DNA from: Leptodactylus fallax
Taxonomy: Eukaryota > Chordata > Amphibia > Anura > Leptodactylidae
Assembly (NCBI GenBank): GCA_947044405.1
Contig: CAMRHE010000206.1
Span: 124,001 to 188,000, forward strand
DNA: 64,000 nt
Direction of reading: 5' to 3'
Shown one piece after another: positions 45,701-60,700 of this stretch. Position 1 is the stretch's first letter; the number at the start of each line of letters is the position of its first letter. A program made the position numbers and the translations under genes. The notes under the pieces were generated by a model that made no database searches, was not told the DNA's origin, and worked only from the letters and a program-made list of their open reading frames with translations.

Positions 45701-48700
45701 GCATGCGCATGACACAGATCAAGCTATGTTGGTATTCACGAAATACTGACTACATACAATAATACTGACCACATTGCATTAATATTCACAAAATGTCCAC
45801 TTTACATTTATAGATGGAACTGAGTCAAAAATATGCCAACCAAACTTGTGGTCTTTGTGGTGACTATAATGGGATTGCAAACAATGAGTTTATGGTCAAC
45901 AGTAAGTACAATGTAGATCTTGTATAGATATAATATTCACTGTATATGAAATGGAAAACTAATTTCACCTTTTCTTTAGACGCCCCTATAACTAATCTCC
46001 AGTATGGAAACCTTTATAAATACCATAACCCAGAAGAAGAAATGTGTGATGATACTAAGGAGGAAGAAGAAAAAACATGCCCTACTAATGTAAGCATTTA
46101 TTCTTGTCAGGGATACATGGACAGGGGATAACTTTCAATAAAAACATGGAATTGTAAAGCATTGAAAATTATCTTTCCAAGACTATAATATACATGGACT
46201 ATGGACAACTCCCAGAATCCCTATCAATAGCTGAAGGAAAGAACCTTGGTGAACATTGCAACCACTTCTTTGTTTATGCAGAAAAAGCTTTATACAATTC
46301 GATATGACTGTGTCTAGTAATACAACTCAGCCCCATTCATTTGAATGGAACTAACCTTCTGTGAGCTGCAGGACCAAACACAACCATGACCAAATGTATG
46401 GTGTGGTGCTTGGGTACACAATAAAGGCATTTTCTTCATTCAGTTTATGGAGCGAGTTCTGGGAGTCCAATCCCACTGATGTACTGACTGCCTATCCAAA
46501 GATATGCCGCCCCAGAAAATCACTTTATTTAATAAATTCCCTTTCAAGTACTATATCGATAGAGGACTTCATCACCCCATACATATATTGTAGATTCTGA
46601 ACTTGACAGAGTGTTCTAGAGAAAGGGGGGTAGGTCGCTCCCCTGAGAACATCAGACTGGTCATGTTAAAATATTACTGCCTGATCCATCTCTCCGTTGA
46701 CATTTACCATTCGAGGAGGGTTGTGATGCCCCCAAAAACATTACATTATAACAGGGTCCCACTGAAGTCATTGAGATTTGGTTGACATTTATCTAATGTG
46801 TATGGATAACTTAAGTGCTGTAATAAATAGCAGCTGATCAGTCTTAAAGAAGTATTCCCATCTAGGACATCTATGGTATACCCACATGATATGCCATAAA
46901 AGTCAATGTAGAGTATGCTGTTCGACTCTTTCCATTTACTTTTATGGGACTTCCAAGAACAGCCTTTGAGAAATCTTCCCACTGTTTCATATTGATTTTT
47001 TTTTTTTTTTTATCTCTTACAGAAAAATCTATGTCATTCTGTTCTGACCGGTTTACCTTTGCAAGAATGCAATAAGATTGTGAAAGTTGAGAAATACATT
47101 GAACTATGTGAGCATGATATTTGCAGATGCAAAGGGAATTCAACAGGGTTTTGTCTTTGCAACATCTTTACTGAGTATTCCAGACAGTGCACGCATGCTG
47201 GTGGAAAACCAAAGAACTGGAGAACATCTAAAATCTGCCGTAAGTTACAATCCACTCAAGAGAACATTGTTATTTTTAGGGCTAACTAAATATTATAGCT
47301 CATAGAAATTTCTAGTGGTTGTGTTTAGTTACTTAAGACATTAGTTACAGTCTTCTGCTGGACCTCATGATATATCAAAGACTGGGTTCACTGGAGGAGT
47401 CTTTGGTGGTGGCCCAGGCACCCCTGCACTCTATATTATTGAAATTCTCCTATTCAGAGTTTGGACCAGATTCAAATCAAATAATTTCGACCAGTTGTTG
47501 CCAACCCGTGGTTCTCTACCCTTTCACCATGAAGCTAAGCAACAGCTGGAGTGTCACAGGTTGGAGACCACTAATGTAAAATATTGTAAGATCACTGATA
47601 TAAAAGGTCACGACCAACTTGAGCAAATCAAGTGTTATATCAAGAGTACATGGGTATATGTTCCTACATCATTGATGAAATATAATATTCTACTTATTCT
47701 CTCTTTAGCTCTGAAATGTGCATACAACCTACAATTTAAAGAGTGTGGCTCTGCCTGTCCAGACACTTGTACTAACCCCGAACGCTCATCAGTTTGCGAT
47801 GATCATTGCACAGATGGCTGCTTCTGTCCCGCAGGTAAATTATTATTGTTTTCTACATTATATAAACCTATCTGAAATATGTTGCAGATGGAGAATCAGC
47901 CTCTACAAAAAAGTTCTATCATCTAAAGTCTTCTTTTGATTTTTAAGGGTTGGTGTTTGATGACATCAGAAAAATAGGTTGTATTCAAAAAGAGCAATGT
48001 CCCTGCACCCATAATGATGTTGTATACCCATCAGGAACAGGATATTCTGAGAAATGTCAAGACTGGTAACTACTGCTTCATTATCTATAGCCTAAGCCTA
48101 GTCTCTCAACCACTGGTATACAAAGATCAGGGGCACATGTTATGTCCCTAAGGGGTACTCACACTCCTGTCCTTTTAATAGGCAGCACAATGTATAACGA
48201 AACCCTTTAATGTTACCATGATAGCAGATTATTGCCTGACATTGTTCTATCTCATAAGAAATTGTGAGCATGGTGGTATATAATATTGGAATATCCTTAT
48301 ACACAAAATGAAAGGGAACAATATTTCTGTATTACAAACATATCTAACCCCTGACAATAACTTTCCTCAACAGCACATGTCAAGGAGGAAAATGGAACTG
48401 CGTTAAAAAGTCATGCTTTGGTCTTTGTGCTCTTGAAGGCGGTTCCCACATCACCACCTTTGATCTTACCCGCTACAACTTCCATGGAGACTGTACCTAT
48501 ACACTAGCTAAGGTAAATAAGGGAAATACATCCTAGACATAATAAATGAATTAGTAAATTGTCAGTATGGGTGGATAATTTGCTTATCAATGGCTAAAAC
48601 CAACAGCATGGATGTGCATGCAGGTTAAAAGTCAGTTGTAAGTCAATAGGATACTGTTAAGGCCTCCATAAACAACTATCCAACTGGTCAACTATCTTGT

Positions 48701-51700
48701 GTAAATGGGAGTCTTGTGACTCTTTCTTGATAAATGATATTGGGTGAAGAAAGGATCAGTCATCTTGAATCCTTTGTTTTCGCAGCAGATAAGCAAGCCC
48801 GCAGAGGTAGAGGTGTCTGGCAATGTCCATTCTCAGTTTCTCACCTTTGACAATATATGCATGCTCAGCCGAGCTACCGACATATAAGGGGGAAACGGAA
48901 GAATAACTGCAAGCAGAATGAGTTATAGAAGGTGTATGGGCACATTAACAGTGCAAATAAGCAATGCACAAGGAAATTGTGGCCACCAAGGGCTTCCCAT
49001 ATAGGTATCTATGATACTTGGATTTATTTTCTTCATTAGCTTACACCCTGCATGAGGATTAGTTGGCAGATTGTGCCTTTTTCTTTCAGTTTAATGAAAC
49101 CTTTAATACTGTCTGGTATCCCTAAGGGATGGAGAAGGGGATGGGATCCAAATGTGGCCAAATGGCAGATATGGTGGACTCTAGTCTAGCCTGGCAATAC
49201 GAAAAGAGCACGAGTTTGAGTTTTGTTATGGGACCTTAGACATTATGCTATTATATGTCTTGTACAATCAACTAAAAATATACCGTCAGGAGATTCATTT
49301 AACATGTGTAACTATGTTATCTGAGTTCATAATGTGTTATGATAAATAACTTTTAGCACTTTTCTCCCATATTTACAGACATGTGATTCCAGCATGTTCA
49401 GTATTTTGGCAGAAATTGTCAAATGTGGGCATACAGATACAGAAACGTGCCTCAAGAGCATTTCCATAAGCTTGAATGGAGGAAGGGAAGTAAGTACAGT
49501 AGTTAAATATACAAGAAATATTTTCTAGTTCTTGTAAATTAACACAGAATGTAGTAAAAATCAAAGAATGCATCGCTATTATAGTAACCAACATTGGCAA
49601 AATCATGGCATCTAAACCCCTGTTCTAGAACTACCCAAACTGAATGTGAATACCCTCTTTTGGGCAGAGTTTAATAAGTACCACCCAATTTTGGGATAGA
49701 ATTTATGGGGAAATGCCAATTTGCCTAGATTGTTTTCAAAAATTTGAGACAGTCCTGGTAAATTCTGGACAGTTAATTTCTTTGTGTAACGCAATTCTTT
49801 CATTTCCTTCAGTTTATCTTGGTGAAGAAATGTGGCAGTGTGTATATTAACTCAGTCTACACCCAACTGCCAGTCTCAACAGGTATGTATCGAGGGGGAA
49901 CCTGGTAAAAGATATATTATTATAATAACATGGGTTTGTTTCTTTGGTCCATCAGAAATCTGCAATTTGTCATGCTCCATATTCCAAATTTCTCTTTGTT
50001 CACAGCCTCTGCTACCATATTCAAACCTACATCCTTCTACATGATCGTACACACTGAAATGGGCATAAAGATTACAGTTCAAATGGTCCCCATCATGCAA
50101 GTTTATGTACACGCCGATCCACAACATAAGGACAAACTGTGCGGTAAGATCACATAATTTTGTCAGGCAATAACCAAGAATAACGTAGATTACAATGTGC
50201 GTATTGATCAGCATTGCATTACCATTACATTGTGCCAAAAGAACAGCAGAATAAAGAATAGATGACTGGTTTCAAAGCAAAATAATATCTTTTCAGGTCT
50301 TTGTGGCAACTTCAATGACATTCAAGCCGATGATTTCACATCTCCTGCTGGAGTTATAGAAGGAACCGGATCATCATTTGGCAACTTATGGAAGACTCAG
50401 CTTGACTGTCCAAATGTCAAAAACATATTTGAAGATCCCTGCGCCCTCATTGGTCAGAATGGTAAGTATTCCTGTGGCTACTGTGCAAATAATAATGATA
50501 ATATTAATGACAATCTACTACAGTATGTAAAGGTACTTCTCACTAGCTAAATGCACTGCACCTTGTTTCCAGAACAATATGCATCCCACCATTGTGACTT
50601 AATGCTGGATAGTGATGGACCATTTGCCAGCTGCCACAAGACTGTTGACCCTGAGGCCTACCATAAGGTAAAGCTAAAAATACTATGGCTTAGTATATAA
50701 AAAGTCTGACAAGTAATTCCTAGAAAGTTTAATGTTTTTGACATGATGGTGCAGATTTGTCCACCATTACATCAGCTCAACATTTGCTTAATGACTCAAT
50801 TTCTCAATTTGTGATATATTGTCAAAACCCTTGATAGGTTTCAATTTGCAACACAACTGGTGGGTGGCCACCAATAGTCACATATAGGAGAGGCATCCTG
50901 TGACAGAGTATCACAAAAATCATGTTATTTGAAAGTTGATCATCTCACGCTACACATTTTGGACTGTATTGAAAGGTAAAGATGGACACATCTGTAGTAG
51001 AACACTGAAAAATAAACTTTAAAAAAAAACCTCAGCCAGGGATCATCTACCTTAGAGAAAAATGGGGATTTACAACCAGATTTACATTATGGGACCAAAT
51101 TACCATTATTGTTGTGCCTATTTTGCACTTTATTCTTGTGTGCACCTAATTTATTAATCGCTTGCTCCATTTTTATTTAATGTTTTGCACCTAATGTGTC
51201 TTTTTTTTAAAAGCAACTTGAAATGTGAGTGGGGTTTATATGGTACATATACTTACTAGAGGCAACTTTTTAAAAAAGTCTCAAAATGTCTGCGCATGCA
51301 CACTTACTGAACGCTAGACTGACCCCTTCACCTTGAGAATTGTGACAAATTTATGAACCAAGGGCATGAGACATTTTGATAAATTTGATATAAAAAACCC
51401 CCCATACTACTAAAAATTAAGCCAAGTCAGAAAAGTGGCATCAAAAATCACCTCATGATATATCATCCTCTATATTTTTCATATAAATTTTTTTTATGTA
51501 TCTACAGAACTGCATGTTTGATGCCTGCAGTTGTGAGAAGAAAGAAGACTGCATGTGCGCTGCTTTCTCATCCTATGTGTTTGCCTGCATTTCAAAAGGA
51601 GTTGACTTAAGCGGGTGGAGGACATATATTTGCCGTAGGTTTTCATAAGCTACAAAATTTTATTTGTGTTTTTTAAACTTTTTACGGTCATCTTTATTTC

Positions 51701-54700
51701 GTGAAGTAACATTGTTGCAGAACTGTTCTGATATAATGTATTGGTATGTTTTACCCTTAGACTCATACACAAAGATTTGCCCGAATGATCAAGTCTATAG
51801 ATACAAAGCCAATTCTTGTCAGCCTAGCTGCCGTGGTATTAGTGAACTTGATGTCACCTGTAAAATTGAAACTGAAAATCTGGATGGTTGTACATGTCCC
51901 GATGAAACCTATCGAGGTGACAATGACAAGTGTTTTCTGGCTGCTGCCTGCTCTTGTTACTACAAGGGAACTGCCGTGGCACCTAATGATGTCATTCATG
52001 AAAATGGGGCAGTTTGGTAAGATATTACTTTAGAAACATAATAGAGTGCCAAGAAACAAATGTGGTGTCTCTTTGCTGCTGCATTCAAACAATGATTCAA
52101 ACCAATACCACCATTGACATAATGTGATGACAAAAACAGTCTATTATATATTTATTGTATTTTTTTTTTTAAATTCTGAAGCATTGTCACTGTATTATCA
52201 TTGTAGCACCTGCACAAATGGACACCTGGAATGTCTTGGTGTAGCTCCTGTGGTGCAAAAAGGTATTGTATGCTTTGCTTCTTTGAGTTCTGTATGAATT
52301 GTGTCTATCAGTATTCATTTGGATCTGTCCGTTGAATTGTCCATGGCTATGTCGTATGCAAGCAACATCATGAATACACTTAAAATGAAAACTTTTGCAT
52401 ATGCCCTACCAATGACATTACCACTATTTCTTCCATCCTTTCACTTTGGTGACTAGACCTAGTAATATTTTTTGTTATTGCTGCACCTTAATTATTTTAC
52501 TTGTACTTATTATTACAATATTTTTCGACCCATAGTATGTGAAGCCCCAATGGTCTACTTCGATTGTGACAATGCCACTGATGGGGCTAAAGGCTTTGAG
52601 TGTCAGAAAAGCTGTTCATCCTTTGACACAGACTGCGTAAGTTACAATAAATCCATTGTGTTTGAAGGGGTTAATTGGAACAAAAACATTGGTGGATTAT
52701 CCTTAGGATGGTCCATCAGTATTAGATTAGTAAATGCCCCACCCTCACGGTTAGTTTTTTCAAAAGTAGTACCACTGTTACCCCATTAGGTGTGTCAGGT
52801 ATTGCAGCTCAGTCCCGTAAAGGTAAATGAGGATTGATTGTAATACTAGACGATGGACAAGAATGGCGCTGTTTCTGGGGGAAAAAAGGAAGACCCTTTA
52901 ACAATTATATTAGAACATTGTATAATGAATAATTTGCTAATAATTTTTTTACAGGTTTTACAAAGTGAAATAAATGGAAGATAGTAATCTGCTATGGTTG
53001 CAAAAGCAAACAAACACAAATATATATATATATATATATATATGTAATATTTGTATTATTTTAAACTGTGTTATGCTATATTTAAATTTTGTGGATTTTA
53101 GTGCATAGATCATTCAAATTGTTTTCCTTAAATTCCACTTGCAAAAAAAAAAAATTAATTTTAATACCTCCCATGCAAAGCTTCAGAAAGAAAGGTGACC
53201 AGTAATGTTCTCAACTAATACATTGTGAATGGGCAAAAATTAATTTAAGTGGGTTTTTTAGCCATATATGTACAATGTAAAATCCAAATACAAAACCTAA
53301 TACTCATACTCAAATGTATGTTCGAACTCAAAATGAATCATTTTTATTTAGTTGAGTATACCAGTTTTTTTTAAATTATTTTATTTTTTGTTACTTTGTC
53401 TTACAGTATAGCACTGGTTGTGTATCTGGCTGTGTATGTCCTGAAGGATTGGTGCTTGATGATGAAAGAAACATATGCATTTCTGAAGATGAGTGTCCTT
53501 GTAGACTCAACGATGACTACTACGCAGCAGGAGAAACAGTTCAGGTCAAATGCAATACTTGGTAAGATGATGCAGATCGTGATGGTTTTGCTTTCTGGAG
53601 TTTTATATTTTTAGATTCTTCTGATTGTGACTTTATTCTGCAGTACCTGTAAGCGTAAGAAGTGGGAATGTACCACAAACACATGCCTGGGGACTTGTGC
53701 CGTATATGGAGATGGACATTACCTCTCCTTTGACAACAGAAGATATCGTTTCAATGGAAATTGCTGGTACACCTTGGCTCAGGTAGACTTTTTTTGTGTT
53801 TTCTTTCAAGTAATACAGTATGTGTACTCCGTCATCTCACAATCTGTTTCTTTGTGCATTCCTAGGATTATTGTTCGAATGAACCTACTGAAGGTACCTT
53901 CCGACTCTTAACAGAAAATATTCCTTGTGGTTCAGCAGGGGCCACCTGTTCCAAATCTATTAGACTGTTTCTAGGCGTAAGTGTTTATTATCCAAAAAAT
54001 ATCTATCACCTAACTGTCCTAATTTGTAATAACCATCCATATTAACGTTTTCTCTTTTATTACTAAAAGTTCTTCCCTTTTCTCTTCATTTCTAGAACTA
54101 TCAGCTGACTCTTGGAGATCAGAAGTTCGATGTGGTTAAGAAGAACTCTGGACAATATGTACCATTCAAAGTTCGGCAGATAGGCATCTATGTAGCTGTT
54201 GAGGCTGCAAATGGTTTAGTTCTGGTTTGGGATAAGAAAACCAGTATCTTTATTAAGCTAGATCCAAAATTCGAGGTAAAAATGTAAACTATAGTCAATT
54301 ACTATACTTCCAAAACTAAACAATGAAAGTGCTTAATTTTCAATTTCTTATTTTTTTCTCATTTCATATAGCAATTTAAAACATAAAATTATACAATTTT
54401 ATTTAAACTTTTTTTTTTTTACAGGGGAAAGTCTGTGGTCTCTGTGGTAACTTTGATGGAAACTCTGCCAATGACTTTATAACCAGGAGTCAATCCGTGG
54501 TTGGAGATATTGTTGAGTTTGGCAACAGCTGGAAGGTTTTCTCAAGATGTCCCAGTGCTGTGGAGATTAAAGATACCTGTGCCTCTAACCCGTATAGAAA
54601 AGCCTGGTCCCAAAAACAATGTAGTATCATCACTAGTGGAGTGTTTGCTTCCTGTCATGGTGTGGTGAGTGCAATTTTATTTTTTTTATAATTACAAACA

Positions 54701-57700
54701 TTTTGCAGATAATTTTTGCTGTTTTTGTTCTCATTTCATCCATTTTTTTTACATTTATAGTTAAACCTAGATAAGCAAAACCATTTCCAACCTGATCCAT
54801 CTTTTATACCATTCATAATATTTGGTTATTTTGTAAACTCAGGTGGACCCTGTTAAGTACTACGAAGCTTGTGTCAATGATGCTTGTGCCTGCGACAGTG
54901 GCGGAGACTGCGACTGCTTCTGTACTGCCGTAGCTGCTTATGCCCAGGCTTGTAGTGAGGCAGGGCAATGTATCAGTTGGAGAACTCCAAATATTTGCCG
55001 TAAGTGACTTTTTCTTGCAAGAATCCAAATCTTTTTTTTTTTTTTAAATATTGACTCAATATATATATAATCTCAGCTCTGCATAGAGCTCTAGAACATA
55101 ACTAATATGATCTATAAACTACACATATAAATTAGACATTCTTCGTTATAAATATTTGAGCAAACAATAAGAAGTCCACCTGCCACGACAAGGGGACCTC
55201 ATTCAGATGGGACCCTACACTAAACAAACATACCTCTCTTGGACCCAGAACAGGTCTACAAATGTGAATACAGGGCAAGTAGGATCCAGAGCCATACTCT
55301 AGTAAAGCAGTTGGGAAACTGAAAAGAATACTCTATTCTAATTAATTAAACCTGATCAATTGAAGGGAGCCCAATCCAATTATGGAGGAAGCCACCCCCG
55401 TGAAATACGCATACAAAAAGAATCCAGACAGCACATCCCAATGTGAACAGGCGCAAGCTACCATGGCAGTATAACAAATACAAAAACTCTGCACACAGTA
55501 CTAGGACATATAAAAATATAGATCAAAATTATATATATATATATATATCAAAATGTATGAGAAAATGTATCTGTCATGATTAAGCAACTTGTATAGCATT
55601 TGTCTTGACCATAGGCTGTGTTTGATAGAGCAGCCTATTCCTCATTTAACTGTTCCTGGAAAAAATCTGATTATTTTCACAAATCACAACTATACCCTTT
55701 AAATAATCTGTTTTCCCCCCACAGCTGTGTTTTGTGATTTCTACAACCAACAAGGCCATTGTGAATGGCACTACAAAGCATGTGGTGCTCCATGTTTGAA
55801 GACTTGCATGAATCCAACTGGTGTCTGCTTTAACAAGCTCATTGGCTTAGAGGGTACGTGTTTCATTAATTTACCAAAAAATAACAAGCGGGGATTTACT
55901 TTATATGTATTATGTACATAATATTAATATGCACATTTAAAGAACGGGAAAATTTCCACAATTGAAACATTAAGTAATAGTAAATAAATCCTTTATATAG
56001 AATGGATAAAAAGGCTGTCTCCAACCAGTTCCTGCTCATTTGCCCTATAAGGGCATGTGAAAGATCCTCCGTGTGCCAAATCGCTTTGGCCACACCTGAG
56101 TCCTCTTTCATATAAAAACCACACTCACCGCCAGTGAATGTCGGGTTCACAAGATAAATACAAGACAAGCCTTCTAAAGTTTATATATTTATTAACCCCT
56201 AAATGGGTCGGTATTAAAATCTAACATATACAGTTCAGAACAGATATGCAGATGTATACAAGCATTAACAGTTACTAGTTGCAAGATACAGTACAAATAA
56301 AATAAAAGGGATTAAAGGTGAAATGATTACTTTACCACACATGTCCTTGATGTGGTTCTATAGTCCAACACTCACACATGGCATGTGTGAGTCACCAGTG
56401 GAGGCTTCTTGGCATGTGGCATTAACTCCTAGCATGTGGCATCACAGTACAATAATCCCGCGTGCATGCTCTTCACAGTCTCTCAGCATTAGTCCAATAG
56501 TTAATCACAAAAATCTCCTCATGGTCTGTCTGTAACAACTCTGTAGCATAATCCCAGCACAGTCTTCATAGCATGATCTCCATAGTGTAATCTCCTAGTG
56601 ATAGTCTCCTCATAATCCCCTCCCACAGACCTCTTACCTCATCTTTTATACCCTTTATGCCACCTCCCAGAATGAGGTCACCGGTGACAGTACGTCTGAT
56701 GAGTTAATTCAATCACGTTCAGACCCTTTGTATGTAGATGAGACAAAGTGAGTTGATACACTGTTATCAGTCATATCTGATCAACAGCCCAGGCTTGAAC
56801 AATGCACTATTGTTTGATCAGCCAGGGCTGTATAGGAATACAATGGAGCCCTATTGTTCCATCCTAGCCGCTACTGCCAATATGCACCTAGGCTTATAGC
56901 TGCGCACAGTATGCAAGCAAGCAAGAAGGGATATCCTATACCCAGAGACCAAAATACAGCTGAGTTATGGCCATATTTAGGCAGAATCATCACAGGGCAT
57001 ATAAACACTGTAGAGGGGGCTTTCTGGTCAGGGCTACCCTCTAATAGACAGAATGGAGAGCTGTCTAGTTAGAGATGTCTCTGATAGACCTTGTTCTCCA
57101 TTTTGATTTGGTACCATATCATATAACACCGGCCAATGTAGAAGCGCTGCTTATTGAAAGGGTAAACTTTCTTCAACAATATCCAGAAACCAGAACTGCA
57201 GACACATTAAATGTGTGCAAATTTCTCATTGCACCTATGTTGCTATCTCTTCACTTCAGGTTGCTACCCTACATGTCCTGAAGACAGACCATACTTTGAT
57301 GAAGAGTCTATGCTTTGTGTTGCATCATGTCACTGTTATGATGAATATGGAGAAGAATACAAGCCAGGAGAAAAGATGCCAGGCCCAACCAGATGTTCTG
57401 AATGGTAAGAGTGTTAGCACCTGCATTTCTACCCTATGTATGGGTCTTTATATAAGTATATTTTTGGTTCTCTGTCTGATCTTTGCTAACATAGCTGATT
57501 ATAGTGAAGAGCTTCTCTCATCAGATCATCACATATTACAATTATCAGGATGAAATATTATAAGAGACTGAATATGAATGAAAATAATGAACAGATTGCT
57601 CTCTCTATAGTTCTCTCTATAGTTCTTGAGTACTATTGTACTTGAGTTATACTGTGTGGGGGCCAGTAAAGGGGATGATACACTATGTGAGTGAGTTAAG

Positions 57701-60700
57701 GCGAGCATTATACTGTGTGTGGGCCAAATAAAGGGATTTTTTGATCTGCAAATGGGAGACCATGGCCTACAATTTTAACTAGGTGGGGCCCCATCACAGG
57801 ACCAAAGATTGCTGGTCGGGTATTTTTTTTTTGGGGGGAGGGCTTTGTATAGGTTGCTTCAGGCAATGGAGAGGCTAGAGGGGGGGCATGCTGGTCAGAG
57901 CTATCCTCTTATTTGTTGCCGGGTCTTAACAATGGGGATAGTGAATCCCCTTATTTAAATGTAGTGGCAGTCGTGCATGTGCACTCCTGTTCTGTACAAT
58001 TCTATGGGACTGCTGATAATAGCCAAATGTTGTATTTCAATGGGACCATAGAGTTGAATGGATCGGCAGACCACATGTGTGACCACCACTCCATTAAGAC
58101 AGGAGGACTCAGGACTCATGGCACATCTTTGGCACAGTATAGCATATCTTTGACGCATTTTGGCACATCTGGTTAAAATTTTTCAACATGCTAGACATGT
58201 GGGTGTATATTCTCAGAATTGTTTAGTGAGCCACAAAATGAGCAAAAATAGTGTTAAAAAATTCTGTCTCAAAGTAAGCCAGCTGTATGCCAGATTTATC
58301 ATTAAGCATCAGCCACTGTGATAAATCTGGAGTACAATCTGTCTAAGTTTATACTATCTAAATATTAGTAAATCTTGTGATCAATAGGGGTCTCAACGGT
58401 TAGACCCCCATCTATCATACACTTATTCCCTATCCAATGGATAGGGGATACATGTTTTTTGTGGTACAACAGCCAGGTTTAAAATCTGTTCTTATTTTTC
58501 TTGTGGTGTCTTGTATCTATGTGTACACCTTCAGGTTAAGTTGCATGTAGTCCACACATTGTAGTTATTGCCTGTACAGTATTAGAGCACACTCTTCTGC
58601 GGCATTTATCATAGGATTACAAAGTGTTTTTCCATATAGACTTCTATGAAGAAAACCGCAAGTGCATTACAGCCATGAGAGGTCAGATGTGCCTATAGAA
58701 AACACAGCCATGTATAATTTTAATGCAGTTATAAAAAAAAAATTATTAAAACTGCATGAAGGTGTAATACATTTCTAATCTGTGTTGTTCTGGTGGTTCT
58801 ATTACAGTAAAAGTATCTGAAGGCGTTTCCATGCATCCGACTGTTAGTAATACATTGTTGTTTTTTTTATATAGCATGTGCCAAAAAAATGGAAGAGAAT
58901 GTACCCGGGCATCAGGTATGACATAGTAGTATAAAATGCTGTAGGTTATGAATACTGGGGTAGATTTACTAATACTGTCTTATATAGCTAGACAGTGCAA
59001 ACTAAGACTAGACAGTTTTATCATGTGCCCTATTTATCACAGTAGTTAATAATAGATAATAAATATGACGCTTTTTTATCTGTCTAATCTGATTTTACAC
59101 CCTCTTATTTGTTGCCTACATTCACACGAACATGGTACAAAATGGCCATGAAATATGGACATTTTTCAAGGGCATTTTTTTATCCAAGGGTCATCTATTT
59201 TTACAGATCCCTCATAGCTGTGAGTATATTGAGGGATCCGTGAAAACAGGTTGAAATAGGCTATTTTTTTGCTGTTAAAATCCCATTCACATACATGAAA
59301 TTTAATGCAGTTGTGTGACAACCGTTAAAAAAAAACAAACAAAAAAAAAATGGCCAACGTGTCAGCAAAAGTTTGGATTTTTTTTTTTTTTTGGTGCACA
59401 ATGTTGTATCTTAAGCAACACCCTTTTCCTGGCAAAATACATCCCTTTGAGCAAGGTGCAAAAGCTGCAGTGAATGTCATTTCACATTTTGCTGCATTAT
59501 AATTAATAAATATGCCCCACTGTATTTAACACAATCAATTACTATACTGTATGCAGTACAGGGTGAATGTTACCTACATAGGAATTAGTGCTATATAATT
59601 ACTACAGTCATGTGTCATTTTCATAGTAGTTACAGAAGGTTGTGAAAATGATTTTTTTGTAAATGAACTATAATAATTTTGTGAAAAAAAATTTATATGT
59701 TTTACATTTTTTTCTTTTTGAACTAGCCTGTTGTGAATATGAAGGCAAAGAATATTTACCCGGCGACATAGTCTATTACACAGCTGATGGAATTGGCGGC
59801 TGCTTAAATGCCATTTGTGCAGAAAATTCAACACTAGAAAGATCGATTGGCGTTTGTCCAACTACCGCAACTCCAACTACAACTTTTGACTTCAGGTCAA
59901 GTTCTGAAGAACCCAGTCCTCCTTCCCCACCAACCACCCAGGAAGGTTCCAAAACATCTACATCAAGTGAAACTCCAAGTGGTGAAACAAGCACAGGACA
60001 ACCAATCACTGGCCCTTCCAGTTCTGAAACTCCGACTTCCACTGGTGCTTCATATACCTCATCAGAAGTTCCAACAGGTATTCTGTCTAGGAAAATTCAT
60101 GCTTTATACTACTGTGAACACAAGTTCTGTTCTTTTGTCACTACATAATTTAGCTTAGTTTTAAATAGAAAAATTGCCAGGGAGACATCCAACAATGTAT
60201 AATGACATTTATAGGTAAGGCTAGGTTCACACAAGCGCCTAGATTACATTTGGGGACTCCATCCCCCATTCCGCTTGAAAAATGCAAGTAGGACTTTTCT
60301 CTCTGCATTTTTCAGGCGGAAACTCGGCAGCTCCCATTATAGTCTATGGGGTCCGCGGGTTTCTAGGAGTAACCGCTTTTTCATCACATTGGATTTTTGT
60401 TTTTCAGGTCCCCAAGTGGACCCGAAGAACAGAAACTGGGTGCATGTGCGAACCTAGAGTAAGCCCACAATAAACTGTACAACTAGAAATTAATGATAAC
60501 TCTAATAACTATACTTTCTGTACAGTAAGTAGCTACTGTATATTTACTGCATGGTCTGTATAATATCCTTGTTTACTTTTTCCTCATATACTATCTGTTA
60601 ATTTACCAATTTTGCACGCTTTAACAGCCCTAACATGTTTCAGTGAATCCATATACATAGTTCTAATTTTTTATATATATTTGTTAAATTCTAATGCATT

